Assembly (NCBI GenBank): GCA_963842795.1
Contig: CAWJHV010000018.1
Span: 124,001 to 188,000 of the forward strand
From: WHSW01 sp963842795
GTDB lineage: Bacteria; Actinomycetota; Thermoleophilia; Solirubrobacterales; 70-9
DNA: 64,000 nucleotides
Reading direction: 5' to 3'
The translations under genes and the position numbers were made by a program. Below are positions 41,294-52,702 of the stretch, piece by piece. Under the pieces are notes generated by a model, which worked only from the letters and a program-made list of their open reading frames with translations, was not told the origin of the DNA and did not search any database. How positions within the stretch are numbered: position 1 is the stretch's first letter; every line of letters begins with the position of its first letter.

Positions 41294-43805
41294 GGCGCGC
41301 CCATCCAGCCCGCGGCGTAGCACGGGTGCGTGTCGCACGGGGTCGGTGATCGTCCCGCCCGGCTTGATGAAGTTCGCGATCTGCGCGCGGATCAGCGGCG
41401 ATTCCTCGATCACGGTGTCGTGCGGGTCGACGCCGAAGCTGTCATTGGGGGCGGTGTTGGTGATCGGCGGCGGGTCGGTGCCGAAGATCTCGCCGCCCTC
41501 CTCGCGCTTCGGCCCGATGTCCCAGACGAACATGCCGCTGCCGTTCGCGGCCTCGCCGGCGAGGTCGCCGAGCGTCGGCAGGTCGAAGAACGGCTGCTCG
41601 AACCCGGCCGGGAGCCGGTTGAGGTCGAGCGCGGGCTGGCGCAGCGGTGCCCCGATCGTCCGCGCCTCGGCCTCGGTGGCGACGTTGGCGACCTGGTGGT
41701 CGCCGTAGGACATCTCGATCAGCACCTTGTGCGGCGGGGTGTCGGGCAGCGGGTCGGTGGTCATGTGGTTGGCGTAGCCGCTCGGCTCGCCGCGGTCCCA
41801 CAGCGACTGGATCAGGCTCAGCAGCAGCGGCCGCTGGCCCTCGTCCGGGTAGGACGGGTAGAGGATCAGCGCGTAGTCCTCGAAGTCGACGCTGCGGGTG
41901 AGCAGCAGCGAGTAGTTCATCCCCGGCACGTAGAGGACCGAGCGGGTGACGTCGGGCTCGACCGCGGTGAGCGCCCCGCCGGCGATCCCGCCCTGGCTGT
42001 TGCCGTAGTAGAAGACCTGGCTCGGGTCGAGCACCGGGTTGCCGCTGAACTGGAAGGCGGGGTCCGAGACGAGGCCGTCGGGCTGGGTCAGCAGGCGCCC
42101 CAGGTACATGAAGTTGAGGAAGCCCTGCTGGAGGCGGTCGGTGAGCGGCGAGAAGTTCGACAGGTCGAGCAGCGCCGGGATCGCCACGGGGCCGACGTCG
42201 TCCTCGGACATCCCGATCCAGTCCGTGGCGCAGGTGAGGACCCCGTTCTCGGTGCCGAGCTGGCGGACGTTGCCCGTGTGGACCTCGGTGTAGTCGCCGA
42301 AGAGGCCGTGCCCGTACATCGACGGGCCGGACCGTGTGGTCGACGTCGAAGACGCCGGGCGAGATCTCGGTGACGGCCGAGCGCGGGATGTTGCAGGTGA
42401 AGCGCGCCTGCATCGTGTTGCCGGCGATCCGCTTGGGCAGCCCGTCGGCGCCGAGGTCGTACTTGGCGCCGGGCGGGCACCCGGGCTGGTCGAGGTAGCA
42501 GGGCACCGTGTAGGTGCCGGTGACCTCGCGGATGTTCTCGACGCCGTGGTCGGTCGGGGTCGGGAAGTCCTCGACGTTGGTGATCGTCGTACTCCGGCGC
42601 GTTGCCCTGGGCGACGCCGTCGTCGAGGTCGGTGTCGCCGAGCTGGGCGTAGGCGTCGTTGCGGATCGAGAGCATCCGCTCGGAGAGGTTGCGCTCGCTG
42701 GCGACCGTGAAGTCCCAGGCCATGTAGAGGTTCTTGCGCTCGATCCCGGCCCTGCCGAGCTCGCCGAAGATCTGCTCGAAGTGCGCGCGGCGGCTCTCGA
42801 TCGCCGGGATGTCGGTCGGGATGTCGTCGCGATAGAGCTCGAAACCCGGGCGGGGCGGCGATCGGGTTGCCGCCGGCGTCCTGGAGGTTGCGCATGGCGA
42901 CGATGTAGCGGTGCCCGTCGAGCAGGTTGCGCCCCGGGTGGATCAGCAGGTCGGTGTCCTCCGGGCTGGTGGCGATCGCGTCGAGCTCGGCCCAGATCGG
43001 CTGGCGCTCGCCGGTGTCGGCGTCGATCAGCACGATCGGCTGCTGCTCGTCGAAGGCCTTGCTCATGTGGGTGATCGGCACGACGCCGGTGCGCGCGAAC
43101 GCCTCCTGCGTGTCGAGCCCCGGGACGTGGGTGACGATCGGCGCCGCGGGCGAGAAGCCGTCGCTGGTGTTGATCGCGCTCGGGTCGAAGACGTCGCCGG
43201 ACGCGTTGGTCGGCATCGACGCCGGCCGGAGGTCGAGCCGCAGGCCGGTGTCCGTGCTCGAGTCCGCGCGCGTGAAGTGGTCGTTGGGGTACGGGAACAG
43301 GCACTCCGTGCCGAGCGGGGTGATCGGGTCGCAGCGGTCGGCGGTGTCGATGGCGACCCCGACAGGCTTGCTTCCGTCGCAGCGGAGAGGGTCGCGCTTC
43401 ATCGTCCTCGCCTTGGACTTGACCTTGCCGCGCTTGGTGTTGGCCTTCGCGTTGAGCCTGGTCTCGATGCAGCTCTTGACCAGCCGGCGGCCGTTCTCCG
43501 TCAGCGCCAGCCGCTTGGATGCTCTTGTGGCCCGGGCGAAGCTTGAGCTTCTTGCGCTCTGTGAGCCGCTCGTCGGCGTCGCCCTGGCGGATGAAGAGCG
43601 CGACCTTGACCTTGGCCTTGCGCGACGACTTCGCCGAGACCTTCACCCGCCCGTCGGCGACGAGCCGCGCCTGCGCGGCCTCGCCGAACGAGACGCGCAC
43701 CTTCTGCTTGTGATGGTCGGCCGCCCCTGCCGCACCGGCGCCGGCGAGCGCCGTGAAGGTGAGCAGCGCGACGACTACGAACGCGTTCCGTGCGTGTCCC
43801 ACCAC
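41290..43805 (-). CDS. Secreted alpha/beta hydrolase-like protein (about five frameshifts)
   Basis: This is about 838 codons. The signal peptide NAFVVVALLTFTALAGAGA (GTG 43805 or 43802) is followed by a basic region. A domain with DPITPLGTECLFPYPNDHFT comes next. Further on is an alpha/beta hydrolase core with nucleophile elbow YYGNSQGGIAGGAL and a late YGDHQVANVATEAE that offers the histidine. The end is restored after removing one base near 41328 (GWMGAP). Other breaks are near 43518, 42853, 42590 and 42330. Large exported esterase/lipase-like proteins of this kind occur in actinobacteria and proteobacteria; the substrate is unknown. Confidence 0.72.
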
Positions 43806-43920
43806 CGCGCTCCTCTCCTCCGTGCCACCGCGGTCTCTCCTCCCCGGTCGACTGGGCGCGACTCTAACACCGGCCGATCCGCGGCCGGCGTTCGGCGACG
43901 CCGCGGTCTCGAGCCGGCCG

Positions 43921-44640
43921 TCAGGTCTGGGCCGGAGCCGGGCGACCGCCGCCGAGGTCGAAGAAGATCACGCTCACCGCGAGCGAGTGAATCGGGGCGG
44001 TCATGAACGCGGCGACGGTGAGCCCGACGCCGTACCCCACGCCGCTGATCGCATCGCCGATCGCGGCGAGGACGCCGGTGACCACGGCGGTGATCAGCCA
44101 GATGAGCACGAGGGTCCAGAACACCGGCCAACCGTTGCCGCGGACCAAGTCGCGGCTGCGCCCGAACGACTCGAGCGCGCCCACGCGCTCGACCACGATC
44201 GCCGGCGCGGTCACGGCCCAGATCGTGAGCAGGATCAGGCCGGGGACGACGAGCAGGATCAGGCCGATGCCCACCCCCAGGCCGAACAGGATCGACATCC
44301 CGATCAGGGCCGGGATCACTGGCGCGGCGCGGGAGAACAGGTCGCCCATGGTCACGCCGCCCTCGCCGCCGCGGTCCCGTTCGACGACCCCGACCACGAA
44401 ACCGGTGTAGAGCGCCTCGGCCGCCACCCGGATCACGATCGCGAGCAGGACGAGCAGCAGCTCACCCCACCCGAGCTCATCGCGGGAGGGCCCGCTGATC
44501 AGCGCGGTGACGATGCCGACGACGAGAAACAGGATGAAGGCGATCCCGACCAGCGCGCCGACGTGCCGCCCGTAGGTCGAGAAGGTCTCGCCGAGTACCG
44601 CGCCAACGCTCAGGCGCCGTGTGGGTGAAGCCGATTCCAT
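43921..44640 (-). CDS. Polytopic membrane protein (YciC / GDPD-membrane-domain-like)
   Basis: This intact 239-residue protein has about six hydrophobic helices. The stretch ERVGALESFGRSRDLVRGNG between helices is typical of the YciC-like/glycerophosphodiester phosphodiesterase membrane-domain group, whose function is unclear. The ATG at 44640 gives a short cytoplasmic start (TRRLSVGAVLGETFSTYGRH). It carries no frameshift although neighbours on both sides do. It is divergent from soxB; the 84-nt gap contains the operator at 44709. Confidence 0.75.
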   Translation of the reverse strand: MESASPTRRLSVGAVLGETFSTYGRHVGALVGIAFILFLVVGIVTALISGPSRDELGWGELLLVLLAIVIRVAAEALYTGFVVGVVERDRGGEGGVTMGDLFSRAAPVIPALIGMSILFGLGVGIGLILLVVPGLILLTIWAVTAPAIVVERVGALESFGRSRDLVRGNGWPVFWTLVLIWLITAVVTGVLAAIGDAISGVGYGVGLTVAAFMTAPIHSLAVSVIFFDLGGGRPAPAQT

Positions 44641-44708
44641 GCCTCACCAGCACATCGGCACGAACGGGCGTGAGCTTGAGCCCCGCCGGATCCCGCCTAG
44701 AATGACAA

Positions 44709-44720
44709 CTGGTATATCAG
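44709..44720. promoter_or_regulatory. Operator-like palindrome before soxB (site 1)
   Basis: CTGGTATATCAG ends 4 nt before the soxB ATG and is a near-perfect palindrome. The exact reverse complement occurs at 62296-62307, before a GntR gene, and variants occur at 54381 and 60902. It is probably a binding site for one or both GntR regulators. Confidence 0.7.
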
Positions 44721-44724
44721 TCCT

Positions 44725-45937
44725 ATGTCAGTTGCAGAACATCCCGAGCTTCTGTGGCGCAACCCGGAGCCGAGGTCGAGTTATGAGGTCGTCATCGTCG
44801 GCGCGGGCGGCCACGGGCTGGCCACCGCCTATTACCTGGCCAAGCGACACGGGATCACCGACGTCGCGGTGGTCGAGAAGGGTTGGCTCGGGGGGCGGCA
44901 ACATGGGTCGCAACACGACGATCATCCGCTCGAACTACCTCTGGGACGAGAGCGCGGCGATCTACGAGCACGGGCTGAAGCTCTGGGAGGGGCTCGCGGA
45001 GGAGCTCGACTACGAGATCCTCTTCAAACAGAGCGGCGTCCTCAACCTGGCGCACAGCCTTCCCGACGTTCGCGAGGGCGTGCGCCGGGTGAACGCCAAC
45101 CGCCTCAACGGCGTCGACGCAGAGTGGTTGACCACCGAGGAGGTGAAGGCGTTCTGCCCGATCGTGAACACCTCGCCGGAGCTGCGCTACCCGGTCCTCG
45201 GCGCGACGCTCCAGCGGCGGGCGGGTACCGCGAAGCATGATCACGTCGCCTGGGCATATGCGCGCGCCGCCGACGCGCTCGGCGTCGATCTGATCCAGGG
45301 CTGCGAGGTGACCGGCATCGATGTTGCCGACGGCCGCGTGAGCGGGGTAGAGACCACCCGCGGGCGGATCGTCGCGGACCGCGTCGCGCTCGCCGCCGCA
45401 GGCCACACCTCGGTGCTGGCGGAGATGGTCGGGCTGCGCCTGCCGGTCCAGAGCCATCCGCTTCAGGCCCTGGTCTCCGAGCTGCTCGAGCCGGTGATCG
45501 ACTGCGTCGTGATGTCGAACGCGGTGCACGTCTACGTCAGCCAGGCAGACAAGGGCGAGCTCGTGATGGGCGCCGGCATCGACGCCTACAACTCCTACTC
45601 GCAGCGCGGCTCGTTCCACGTGATCGAACGCCAGCTGGCGGCCGCCGTCGAGCTCTTCCCGATCTTCAGCCGGGCGCACATGGTGCGGACCTGGGGCGGG
45701 GTCGTGGACGTGACGCCCGATGCCTCCCCGATCGTGGGCCTGACCCCGATCGACGGCCTGTACCTGAACTGCGGCTGGGGCACGGGCGGGTTCAAGGCCA
45801 CGCCCAGCTCCGGCTGGGCGTACGCCCACACGATCGCGCACGGCGAGCCCCATCCCCTCAACGAGCCGTTCGCACTCGAGCGCTTCTACACGGGAGCGCT
45901 GATCGACGAACACGGCGCCGCGGCGGTGGCCCACTGA
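44725..45937 (+). CDS. soxB: Sarcosine oxidase subunit beta (one frameshift)
   Basis: This is the FAD/FMN-carrying subunit of heterotetrameric sarcosine oxidase, about 404 residues. The Rossmann motif VVIVGAGGHGLATAYYLAKR is near the start, and GGGNMGRNTTIIRSNYLWDE follows. A six-G run at 44890-44895 has one base too many and splits the frame there. RRAGTAKHDHVAWAYARAAD holds the histidine region of the FMN linkage. The C-terminus, including GLYLNCGWGTGGFKATP, is intact. It is the first gene of soxBDAG, directly behind the site 1 palindrome. Confidence 0.93.
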
Positions 45938-45953
45938 CCGACGAGGACGGACG

Positions 45954-46232
45954 ATGCTCCTGATCGGCTGTCCGTGGTGCGGCGACCGGGACGAGACCGA
46001 GTTCCACTACGGGGGTCAGGCCCACGTCAGCTATCCCGAGGCTCCCGACGCGGTCGGCGACCAAGCCTGGGGCGAGTACCTGTTCGTCCGCGACAACCCG
46101 CGAGGGTTGCTCGCCGAGCGCTGGTGTCACTCGCTCGGCTGCCGCCGCTGGTTCAACGCCGTGCGGGACACCGCCACCAGTGAAATCCTCGCCGTCTACC
46201 GGATCGGCGAGCCGCCGCCGAGGACACCATGA
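45954..46232 (+). CDS. soxD: Sarcosine oxidase subunit delta
   Basis: This 92-residue zinc subunit of heterotetrameric sarcosine oxidase is intact. Cys6 and Cys9 (IGCPWCG) and His59 and Cys63 (WCHSLGC) match the zinc ligand pattern known for the corynebacterial enzyme. The stop overlaps soxA as ATGA. Confidence 0.96.
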   Translation: MLLIGCPWCGDRDETEFHYGGQAHVSYPEAPDAVGDQAWGEYLFVRDNPRGLLAERWCHSLGCRRWFNAVRDTATSEILAVYRIGEPPPRTP

Positions 46233-49101
46233 GCGCGCCGCGTCGCCTTGCCGAGGGCGGACGGATCGATCGCGCCCGACCGCTCGCCTTCACCTTCGAC
46301 GGCACCTCCTACGAGGGCTGCGCCGGCGACACGCTCGCCTCGGCGCTGCTGGCAAACGGCGTCGACGTCGTCGGGACGAGCGTCACCCAGGGGCGACCGC
46401 GCGGCATCTACGCGGCGGGCGCCGAGGAGCCAAACGCGTTCGTCCAGCTCGACCGCGGGCGCCTGCTCGGAGCCGATGCTGCGCGCCACCGGGATCGAGC
46501 TCTACGACGGTCTCAGCGCGACGTCGCTCGCCGGCAGGGGCCGCCTGTCCCCCGAGGCCGACCCCGCGGTCTACGACAAGATGCACGTCCACTGCGACGT
46601 GCTCGTCGTCGGCGGCGGGCCCGGCCGGGCTCGCGGCGGGGCTCGCGGCCGGGGGCACTGGCGCCCGCGTGCTGCTCGTCGACGAGGGGCCTGAGCTCGG
46701 CGGCAGCCTGCTCGGTGCGCGAGAGCGGATCGACGGGGCGCCGGCGGCGCGGTGGGTTGCGGCGACGGCGGAGCGGCTCGCGGGGATGCCAGAGGTGCGA
46801 GTGCTCTCGCGCACCACCGCGGTCGGCTACTTCGACCACAACTACGTCGTCCTCGCCGAGCGGCGGACCGACCATCTCGGTCCCGCGGCGCCGCCGGGCG
46901 TCTCCCGCCAGCGCCTCTGGCACGTGCGCGCCGGTCACGTCGTCCTGGCCACGGGCGCCCACGAGCGGCCGCTCGTGTTCGCCGACAACGACCGCCCGGG
47001 GGTCATGCTCGCCGGGGCGGTGCGGACCTACCTGAACCGCTACGCGGTCGCTCCGGGACGCACCGCCGTCGTCTTTACGACCAACGACAGCGCCTACGCG
47101 GCCGCGATCGAGATGGCGGACGCGGGCGTCGCGGTGGCCGGGCTCGTCGACGCGCGCCCGGGGTCCGGCGGCGCATGGGCCGAGCGCGCACGTTCTCGCG
47201 GGATCGAGCTGCTCGCCGGCCAGGCGGTCGTCGGCACGACCGGCGGGCGGCGGCTGGAGGCCGTCGACGTGATGGCGCTCACCGACGACGGTGAGCCCGC
47301 GGGCGAGCGGCGGACGATCCCCTGCGATCTGCTCGCCGTGTCGGGAGGATGGAACCCCGCCGCGCATCTGTTCAGCCAGTCGCGCGGCGCCCTGCGCTAC
47401 GACGAGGAGCTGACCTGCTTCGTGCCCGATCGAGCGCTCCAGGCGCAGCGGTCCGCCGGGGCCTGCCGCGGCGCGTTCGGCCTTGCGGCCTGCCTCGCCG
47501 ACGGCCTGCTCGCCGGCGGCGAGGCCGCTGCCTCGGTCGGCTACGACGGCGGCGAGCCCCCGCCGACGCCGGTTGTCGACGAGCTCACGGAACAGCCGCC
47601 GCGCGAGCTCTGGGCCGTTCCCCCCGCCGACTCCGGGGACGGCGCCTGGCGCACCCATTTCGTCGACCTGCACCGCGACGCCACAGTGGCCGACCTCCGC
47701 CGCGCCGTCGGCGCGGGGATGCGCTCGCCGGAGCACGTCAAGCGCTATACGACGATCGGTACCGGGGACGATCAGGGCAAGACCTCGGGCGTCAACTCCC
47801 TCGGCGTCCTGGCCGAGCTGCTGGGGATCCCGCTCCGCGATCTCGGGCCGACGACGTTCCGACCGCCGTACACCCCGGTTCCCTACGGCCTCATGGCCGG
47901 GCGCGAACGGGGACGCCTGTATGACCCGGCGCGGGTGACCCCGATGCACGGCTGGCACCTCGAGCACGGAGCGGTGTTCGAGGACGTCGGGCAATGGAAG
48001 CGGCCCTGGTACTACCCGCAGCCCGGCGAGGACATGGAGACCGCAGTCCTGCGGGAGTGCGCGGCGGCCCGCGAGGGGGTCGGGGTCATGGACGCCTCGA
48101 CGCTGGGCAAGATCGACGTCCAGGGCGCGGACGCCGCGACCTTCCTCAACCGGATCTACACCAATGCCATGGACACCCTCGCCGTCGGCTCGTGCAGGTA
48201 CGGCCTCATGTGCACCGCCGACGGCATGGCCTTCGACGACGGCGTTGTGATGCGCCTGGGGCCCGACCGCTATGTGACCACGACGACCACCGGCAACGCC
48301 GCCGCGGTCCTCGACTGGCTCGAGGAGTGGCTGCAGACCGAGTGGCCGGAGCTTCGCGTGCACTGCACTTCGGTCACCGAGCAGTGGGCGACGGTCGCCG
48401 TCGTCGGACCGCGCTCGCGCGATCTGCTGGCGACGCTGGCACCCGAGATCTCATTGGACGCCGAGAGCTTCCCGTTCATGACCCTGCGCGAGGGCACCGT
48501 GGCCGGCTTCGAGGCGCGCGTTTGCCGCGTCAGCTTCTCCGGCGAGCTCGCGTTCGAGATCAACGTGCCCGGCTACCACGGCCTGTCGCTCTGGGAGGCG
48601 GTGATCGCAGCCGGCCGGCGGCATGGGATCACGCCCTACGGGACCGAGACGATGCACGTACTGCGCGCCGAGAAGGGCTTCATCATCGCCGGCCAGGACA
48701 CCGACGGGACGGTGACGCCGCAGGACCTCGGCATGGACTGGATCGTGTCGAAGAAGAAGGCGGACTTCGTCGGTCGCCGCTCCCACCACCGCCCCGACAG
48801 CACCCGCCCGGACCGCAAGCGGCTCGTCGGCCTGCTGCCCGACGATCCGGACGTCCTGCTACCCGAGGGTGCGCAGCTGGTGCTCGACCCGGGCGCCGCG
48901 CCGCCGGCGCCGATGGTCGGCCACGTGACCTCGAGCTACCGCAGCGCGGCTCTGGGGCGGACCTTCGCCCTCGCGCTGCTCGAAGGCGGTCCCGACCGTC
49001 ACGGCACGACGGTCTACGCACCGCTTGTCGACGCGACGGTCGCCGCCACCGTCACCGAGCCGGTCTTCTACGACAAGGAGGGAAGCCGCCGCGATGGCTG
49101 A
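46229..49101 (+). CDS. soxA: Sarcosine oxidase subunit alpha (two frameshifts)
   Basis: This is the large subunit, about 957 residues. An N-terminal 2Fe-2S-fold-like region (LAFTFDGTSYEGCAGDTLAS) is followed by an NAD-binding domain (VLVVGGG then AGLAAGLAAGGTGARVLLVD), a central FAD/NAD fold and a C-terminal GcvT-like THF domain (VGVMDASTLGKIDVQGADAA). The last has SFSGELAFEINVP. The formaldehyde equivalent from sarcosine is transferred to THF there, giving 5,10-methylene-THF. Breaks lie near 46472 (one extra G) and 46620 (one extra C). ATG 46229 overlaps soxD. Confidence 0.94.
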
Positions 49102-49706
49102 CCCGCCGCGCAGGCATCGACCGCTGGAACAGCTCGCCGGCGAGATCGAGCGCGCGGGTGGCGACGGCCGGCGCGGGGTGAGGCTGCGCGAGCTGCCCTT
49201 CCCCGCTCAGATCGATCTTCGCGCCGACCCCGCGAACCCGCGGCTGGCCGAGGCGCTCGGCTTCCCCCTGCCGACGACGCCGAACACGGTGGCAGGCGAC
49301 GGGGAGCGCGCGGCGCTCTGGCTCGGGCCCGACGAATGGCTGGTCGTCGCTCCGGAGGGAAGCGAGGCATCCCTCGAGCGGGCGCTGCGCGGCGCGCTCG
49401 GCGACGCCCACGGGTCGGTGGTCGACGTCTCGGCGAACCGGACGCCCCTCGAGCTCGAGGGGCCGATGGCGCGCGAGGTGCTGTCGAAGGGTTGCTCGCT
49501 CGACCTGCATCCGCGCGAATTCGGCCCGGGCCAGCTGCGCGCAGACGGCGCTCGCCCGCGTCCAGGTGGTGCTCTGGCAGCTCAGCGACGCGCCCCGCTA
49601 CCGGCTCCTCGTCCGCTGCTCGTTCGCGCCCTACCTGGCCGAGTGGCTGATCGACGCCATGGCCGAGTACCGGGCCGACGATCAGGTGCGGATGAGCACC
49701 GTCTGA
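49094..49706 (+). CDS. soxG: Sarcosine oxidase subunit gamma (one frameshift)
   Basis: This is about 204 residues. The start ATG lies 8 nt inside soxA. Typical pieces are ALWLGPDEWLVVAPEG and SVVDVSANRTPLELEGPMA (a SoxG/GcvT-like fold). After a break near 49545 comes VQVVLWQLSDAPRYRLLVRC and the end AEYRADDQVRMSTV. It stabilises the alpha-beta enzyme core. The last 25 nt overlap the end of the convergent aldehyde dehydrogenase. Confidence 0.9.
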
Positions 49707-51122
49707 AGCTCGGTCAGCGTGTCCATCGGATAGGCCCCCCGACGCGACCGATGCCGCTCTGCGAGCGACCCCCGCCGCCCCACGGCAGGTGGACCTCCCA
49801 GTAGTTGGTGGTCTCGTTGATGTTCACGAGCCCCATCGGGATCGCATCCGCGAACCGCATGCCCGCCGCCAGGTCGCCGGTGAAGATCGCCGCCATGAGC
49901 CCGAACGTCTGCGAGTTCGTCTGCGCGATCGCGTCGTCGAGCGAGCTCACCGAGACGATCGGCGCGATCGGGCCGAAGGTCTCCTCGGTGGCCGCGATCG
50001 AGTCCGGCGGCACCCGGTCGAGCACCGTGGCCGGCCAGTAGAGCCGCGTCGGGAAGCCCTCGGCTCGGCCACCACCGGCGACGACCTCGGCGCCGCGGTC
50101 GACCGCGTCGGCGACGTGCGCGTCCATCTTCGCGGCGCCCGGCTCGTTGTTGAGCGGCCCCAGCGTCGTCGCCTCGTCGAGCGGATCGCCGAGCCGGATG
50201 TCGCGCTCGACCTGCGCGGCCAGCTTGGCGACGAACTCCTCGCGCACCGCCTCGTGCACCAGCAGGCGCTCAGCCGCCGAGCAGCTCTGCCCGGCGCCGA
50301 GGAAACAGCCGACCACTGCCGCCTCGGCGGCGGCGTCGAGGTCGGCGTCGTCCATGACCACGAACGGGCCGTTGCCGCCCATCTCCAGCAGCTGCGCCTT
50401 GCCGGCCGCCTGGCGAGCGACGATCAGCCCGGTCTGGGTCGAGCCGGTGAAGGCGACGGCCCGGGTGCCCGGGTTGACCGCCAGCTCGTCGCCGACCTCG
50501 GGACCCGGGCCGAGGACGAAGTTGAACACCCCGGGCGGCAGGTCGGCCTCGACGACGCACTCGGCGAGCACGCCCGAGCACACCGCCGTCGACGGCGCCG
50601 GGGTCCAGACCACCGGGCAGCCGCAGGCGAGCGCCGGGGCGAGCACCTCGCGCGGGCATCGTGTAGGGCCAGTTCCAGGGCGTGATCAGGCCGAGCACGC
50701 CCACCGGCCGGCGCAGCAGCAGCACCAGCCTGCCCGGGCGCCGCGGTCTCGGGGATCTTGCCCTCGATCCGCTTGGCGTCCTCGGCCGCCATGCGCCAGA
50801 ACTCGATCAGCTCTCCGACCTCGACCTCGGACTCGGCCTTCAGCGGCTTGCCCTGGTCGAGGGTGCAGATCCGCGCCAGGTCGTCGCGACGGCGCTCGCA
50901 GGCGTCAGCCACCCGGTGCAGGAGCGCCGCCCGCTCGAACCCGGTCCTTGCCGCCCAGGCCTCGAAGGCCTCGTTCGCCGCCGCGATCGCGCGCTGCGCG
51001 TCCTCGCGGCTCCCCTCGGCGACCGGCCCCAGCGACTCGCCTGTCGCCGGGCTCGTCGCCTCGACGGTGGCGCCGCTGGCTGCGTCGCACCACTCGCCGT
51101 CGATGAACATCCGGGTCGTCAT
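49682..51122 (-). CDS. Aldehyde dehydrogenase, likely betaine aldehyde dehydrogenase (about three frameshifts)
   Basis: This is about 480 residues. The N-terminus MFIDGEWCDAASGATVEATS, NAD region AVAFTGSTQTGLIVARQAAG, general base LEMGGNGPFVV, catalytic cysteine GAGQSCSAAERLLVHEAV and ATEETFGPIAPIV are all characteristic of NAD(P)-dependent aldehyde dehydrogenases. Breaks are near 50735, 50655 and a six-G run near 49735. The corrected end reads YPMDTLTELQTVLIR. Its ATG overlaps the GMC gene stop (ATGA). With that gene and the sarcosine enzymes nearby, oxidation of betaine aldehyde to betaine is the natural role (context-based). Confidence 0.85.
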
Positions 51123-52675
51123 CCGGCGTCCTCCTTGACCATGTCGGCGCACTTCTCGCCGATCATCGTCGTGGTGATCACCGGGTTGGGGGCGACCAGC
51201 AGCGGCATGATCGACCCGTCGCAGACCCGCAGGCCCGCGCACGCCCTTGACCCGCAGCCGCGGGTCGAGCGGGGCGTCGGGGTCGTCGGCCGCGCCCATC
51301 CGGACCGTGCAGGACGGGTGGTAGACGGTGTTGTGCGTCTTGTGGATGTACTCGAGCAGCTCGTCGTCGGTCTGGGCATCCGGCCCGGGCGCGAGCTCCT
51401 CGCCCCGCCCAGTCGTCCATCGCCGGCTGCGAGGCGATCTCGCGCGCGAGCTTCACCCCGTAGAGCATCACCTGCTCGTCGTGCGGCTCGGTGAAGTAGC
51501 GCGGGTCGACCTTCGGCTTGTCGCGGTAGTCGCGCGTCCGCAGGCGCACGGTTCCCCGCGACCGCGCGTGGGTCACGTTCGGCGTCAGGCAGAAGCGCGT
51601 TCTCGCGTCGTCGGGTAGCCGCGGCGGACCAGGTTCAGGTCGAACGGCACCGAGCCGTAGTGGAACATCAGGTCGGGCCGGTCGAGGCCCTCCTCGGTCA
51701 TCGTGAAGATGCCGATCTCCCACCACTGGGTCGAGTGGTCGATCATCGGCTGCTTCGCCTCCCACATGACCAGGCCCTCGGGATGGTCCTGGAGGTTCTC
51801 GCCGACGCCCGGGGAGTCGACCAACACCTCGATCCCGAACTCGCGCAGGTGCTCGGCCGGGCCGATGCCCGAGAGCATCAGCAGCTTCGGGTCGTCGATC
51901 GACCCGCAGCTCAGGATCACCTCGCGGCGGGCGCCGACCTGGATCGCGTGGAAGAGGTCCTGGCCCACGTACTCGGCGCCGGTGCAGCGCTTCTCGTCGT
52001 CGAACAGCAGCCGCTTCGCGCGACATCCGGTGCGCACGTCGAGGTTCTGGCGCTCGTCCATGATCGGGTGCAGGTAGGACTTCGACGACGACGAGCGGAC
52101 GTTGTTCTCGTCGGAGGCGATCTGGAACCAGTTCGCGCCGTGGGTGACGGTCTTGCCGGTGTTGAACTGCACGGTCGGGATGCCCGCCTGCTCGCAGGCC
52201 TCCAGCAGCGCCACGCCGCACGGGATCGTCCGGCGGCACGTCGCGCAGCTTCACCGGGCCCTCGCGCCCGTGGTGGTCGCCCTCGGCGCTGTTGTTCTCG
52301 AGCCGCTTGAGCAGCGGGAAGCACTCCTCCGCGCTCCAGCCCTCGCAGCCCATCGAGACCCACTCGTCGAGGTCCTCGGCGGGGGTCCAGAAGGCGATGC
52401 AGGAGTTGTGCGACGAGCAGCCGCCCAGCACCCTCGCCCGCGCATGGCGCATGAACGAGTTGCCGCGCTCCTGCGGCTCGATCGGGTAGTCCCAGTCGTA
52501 GCCGGACTCGAGCAGGGCCATCCAGGCCTCGAGGTCGAGGATCGCCTGCGTCGCCGACGTCGGACGGCCCGGCCTCCAGCAGGCAGACGCTCGACTCCGG
52601 GTCCTCGGACAGGCGCGCCGCGACCACGCAGCCCGCGGTGCCGCCGCCGACGACGACGTAGTCGAACTGCTCCAT
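51119..52675 (-). CDS. GMC oxidoreductase, likely choline dehydrogenase (about five frameshifts)
   Basis: This FAD-dependent glucose-methanol-choline oxidoreductase is about 520 residues. It has the FAD loop YVVVGGGTAGCVVAARLSED, the GMC signature pieces RHARARVLGGCSSHNSCIAF and ILSCGSIDDPKLLMLSGIGP, the catalytic His in VYHPSCTVRMG and the NPVITTTMIGEK asparagine. Breaks are near 52567, 52227, 51605, 51410 and 51243. It shares an operon with a permease and an aldehyde dehydrogenase. Choline is the likely substrate, but other alcohols cannot be excluded from sequence alone. Confidence 0.85.
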
Positions 52676-52702
52676 GATCTCTCCTCTCGAGCCGGCCTCC
52701 CG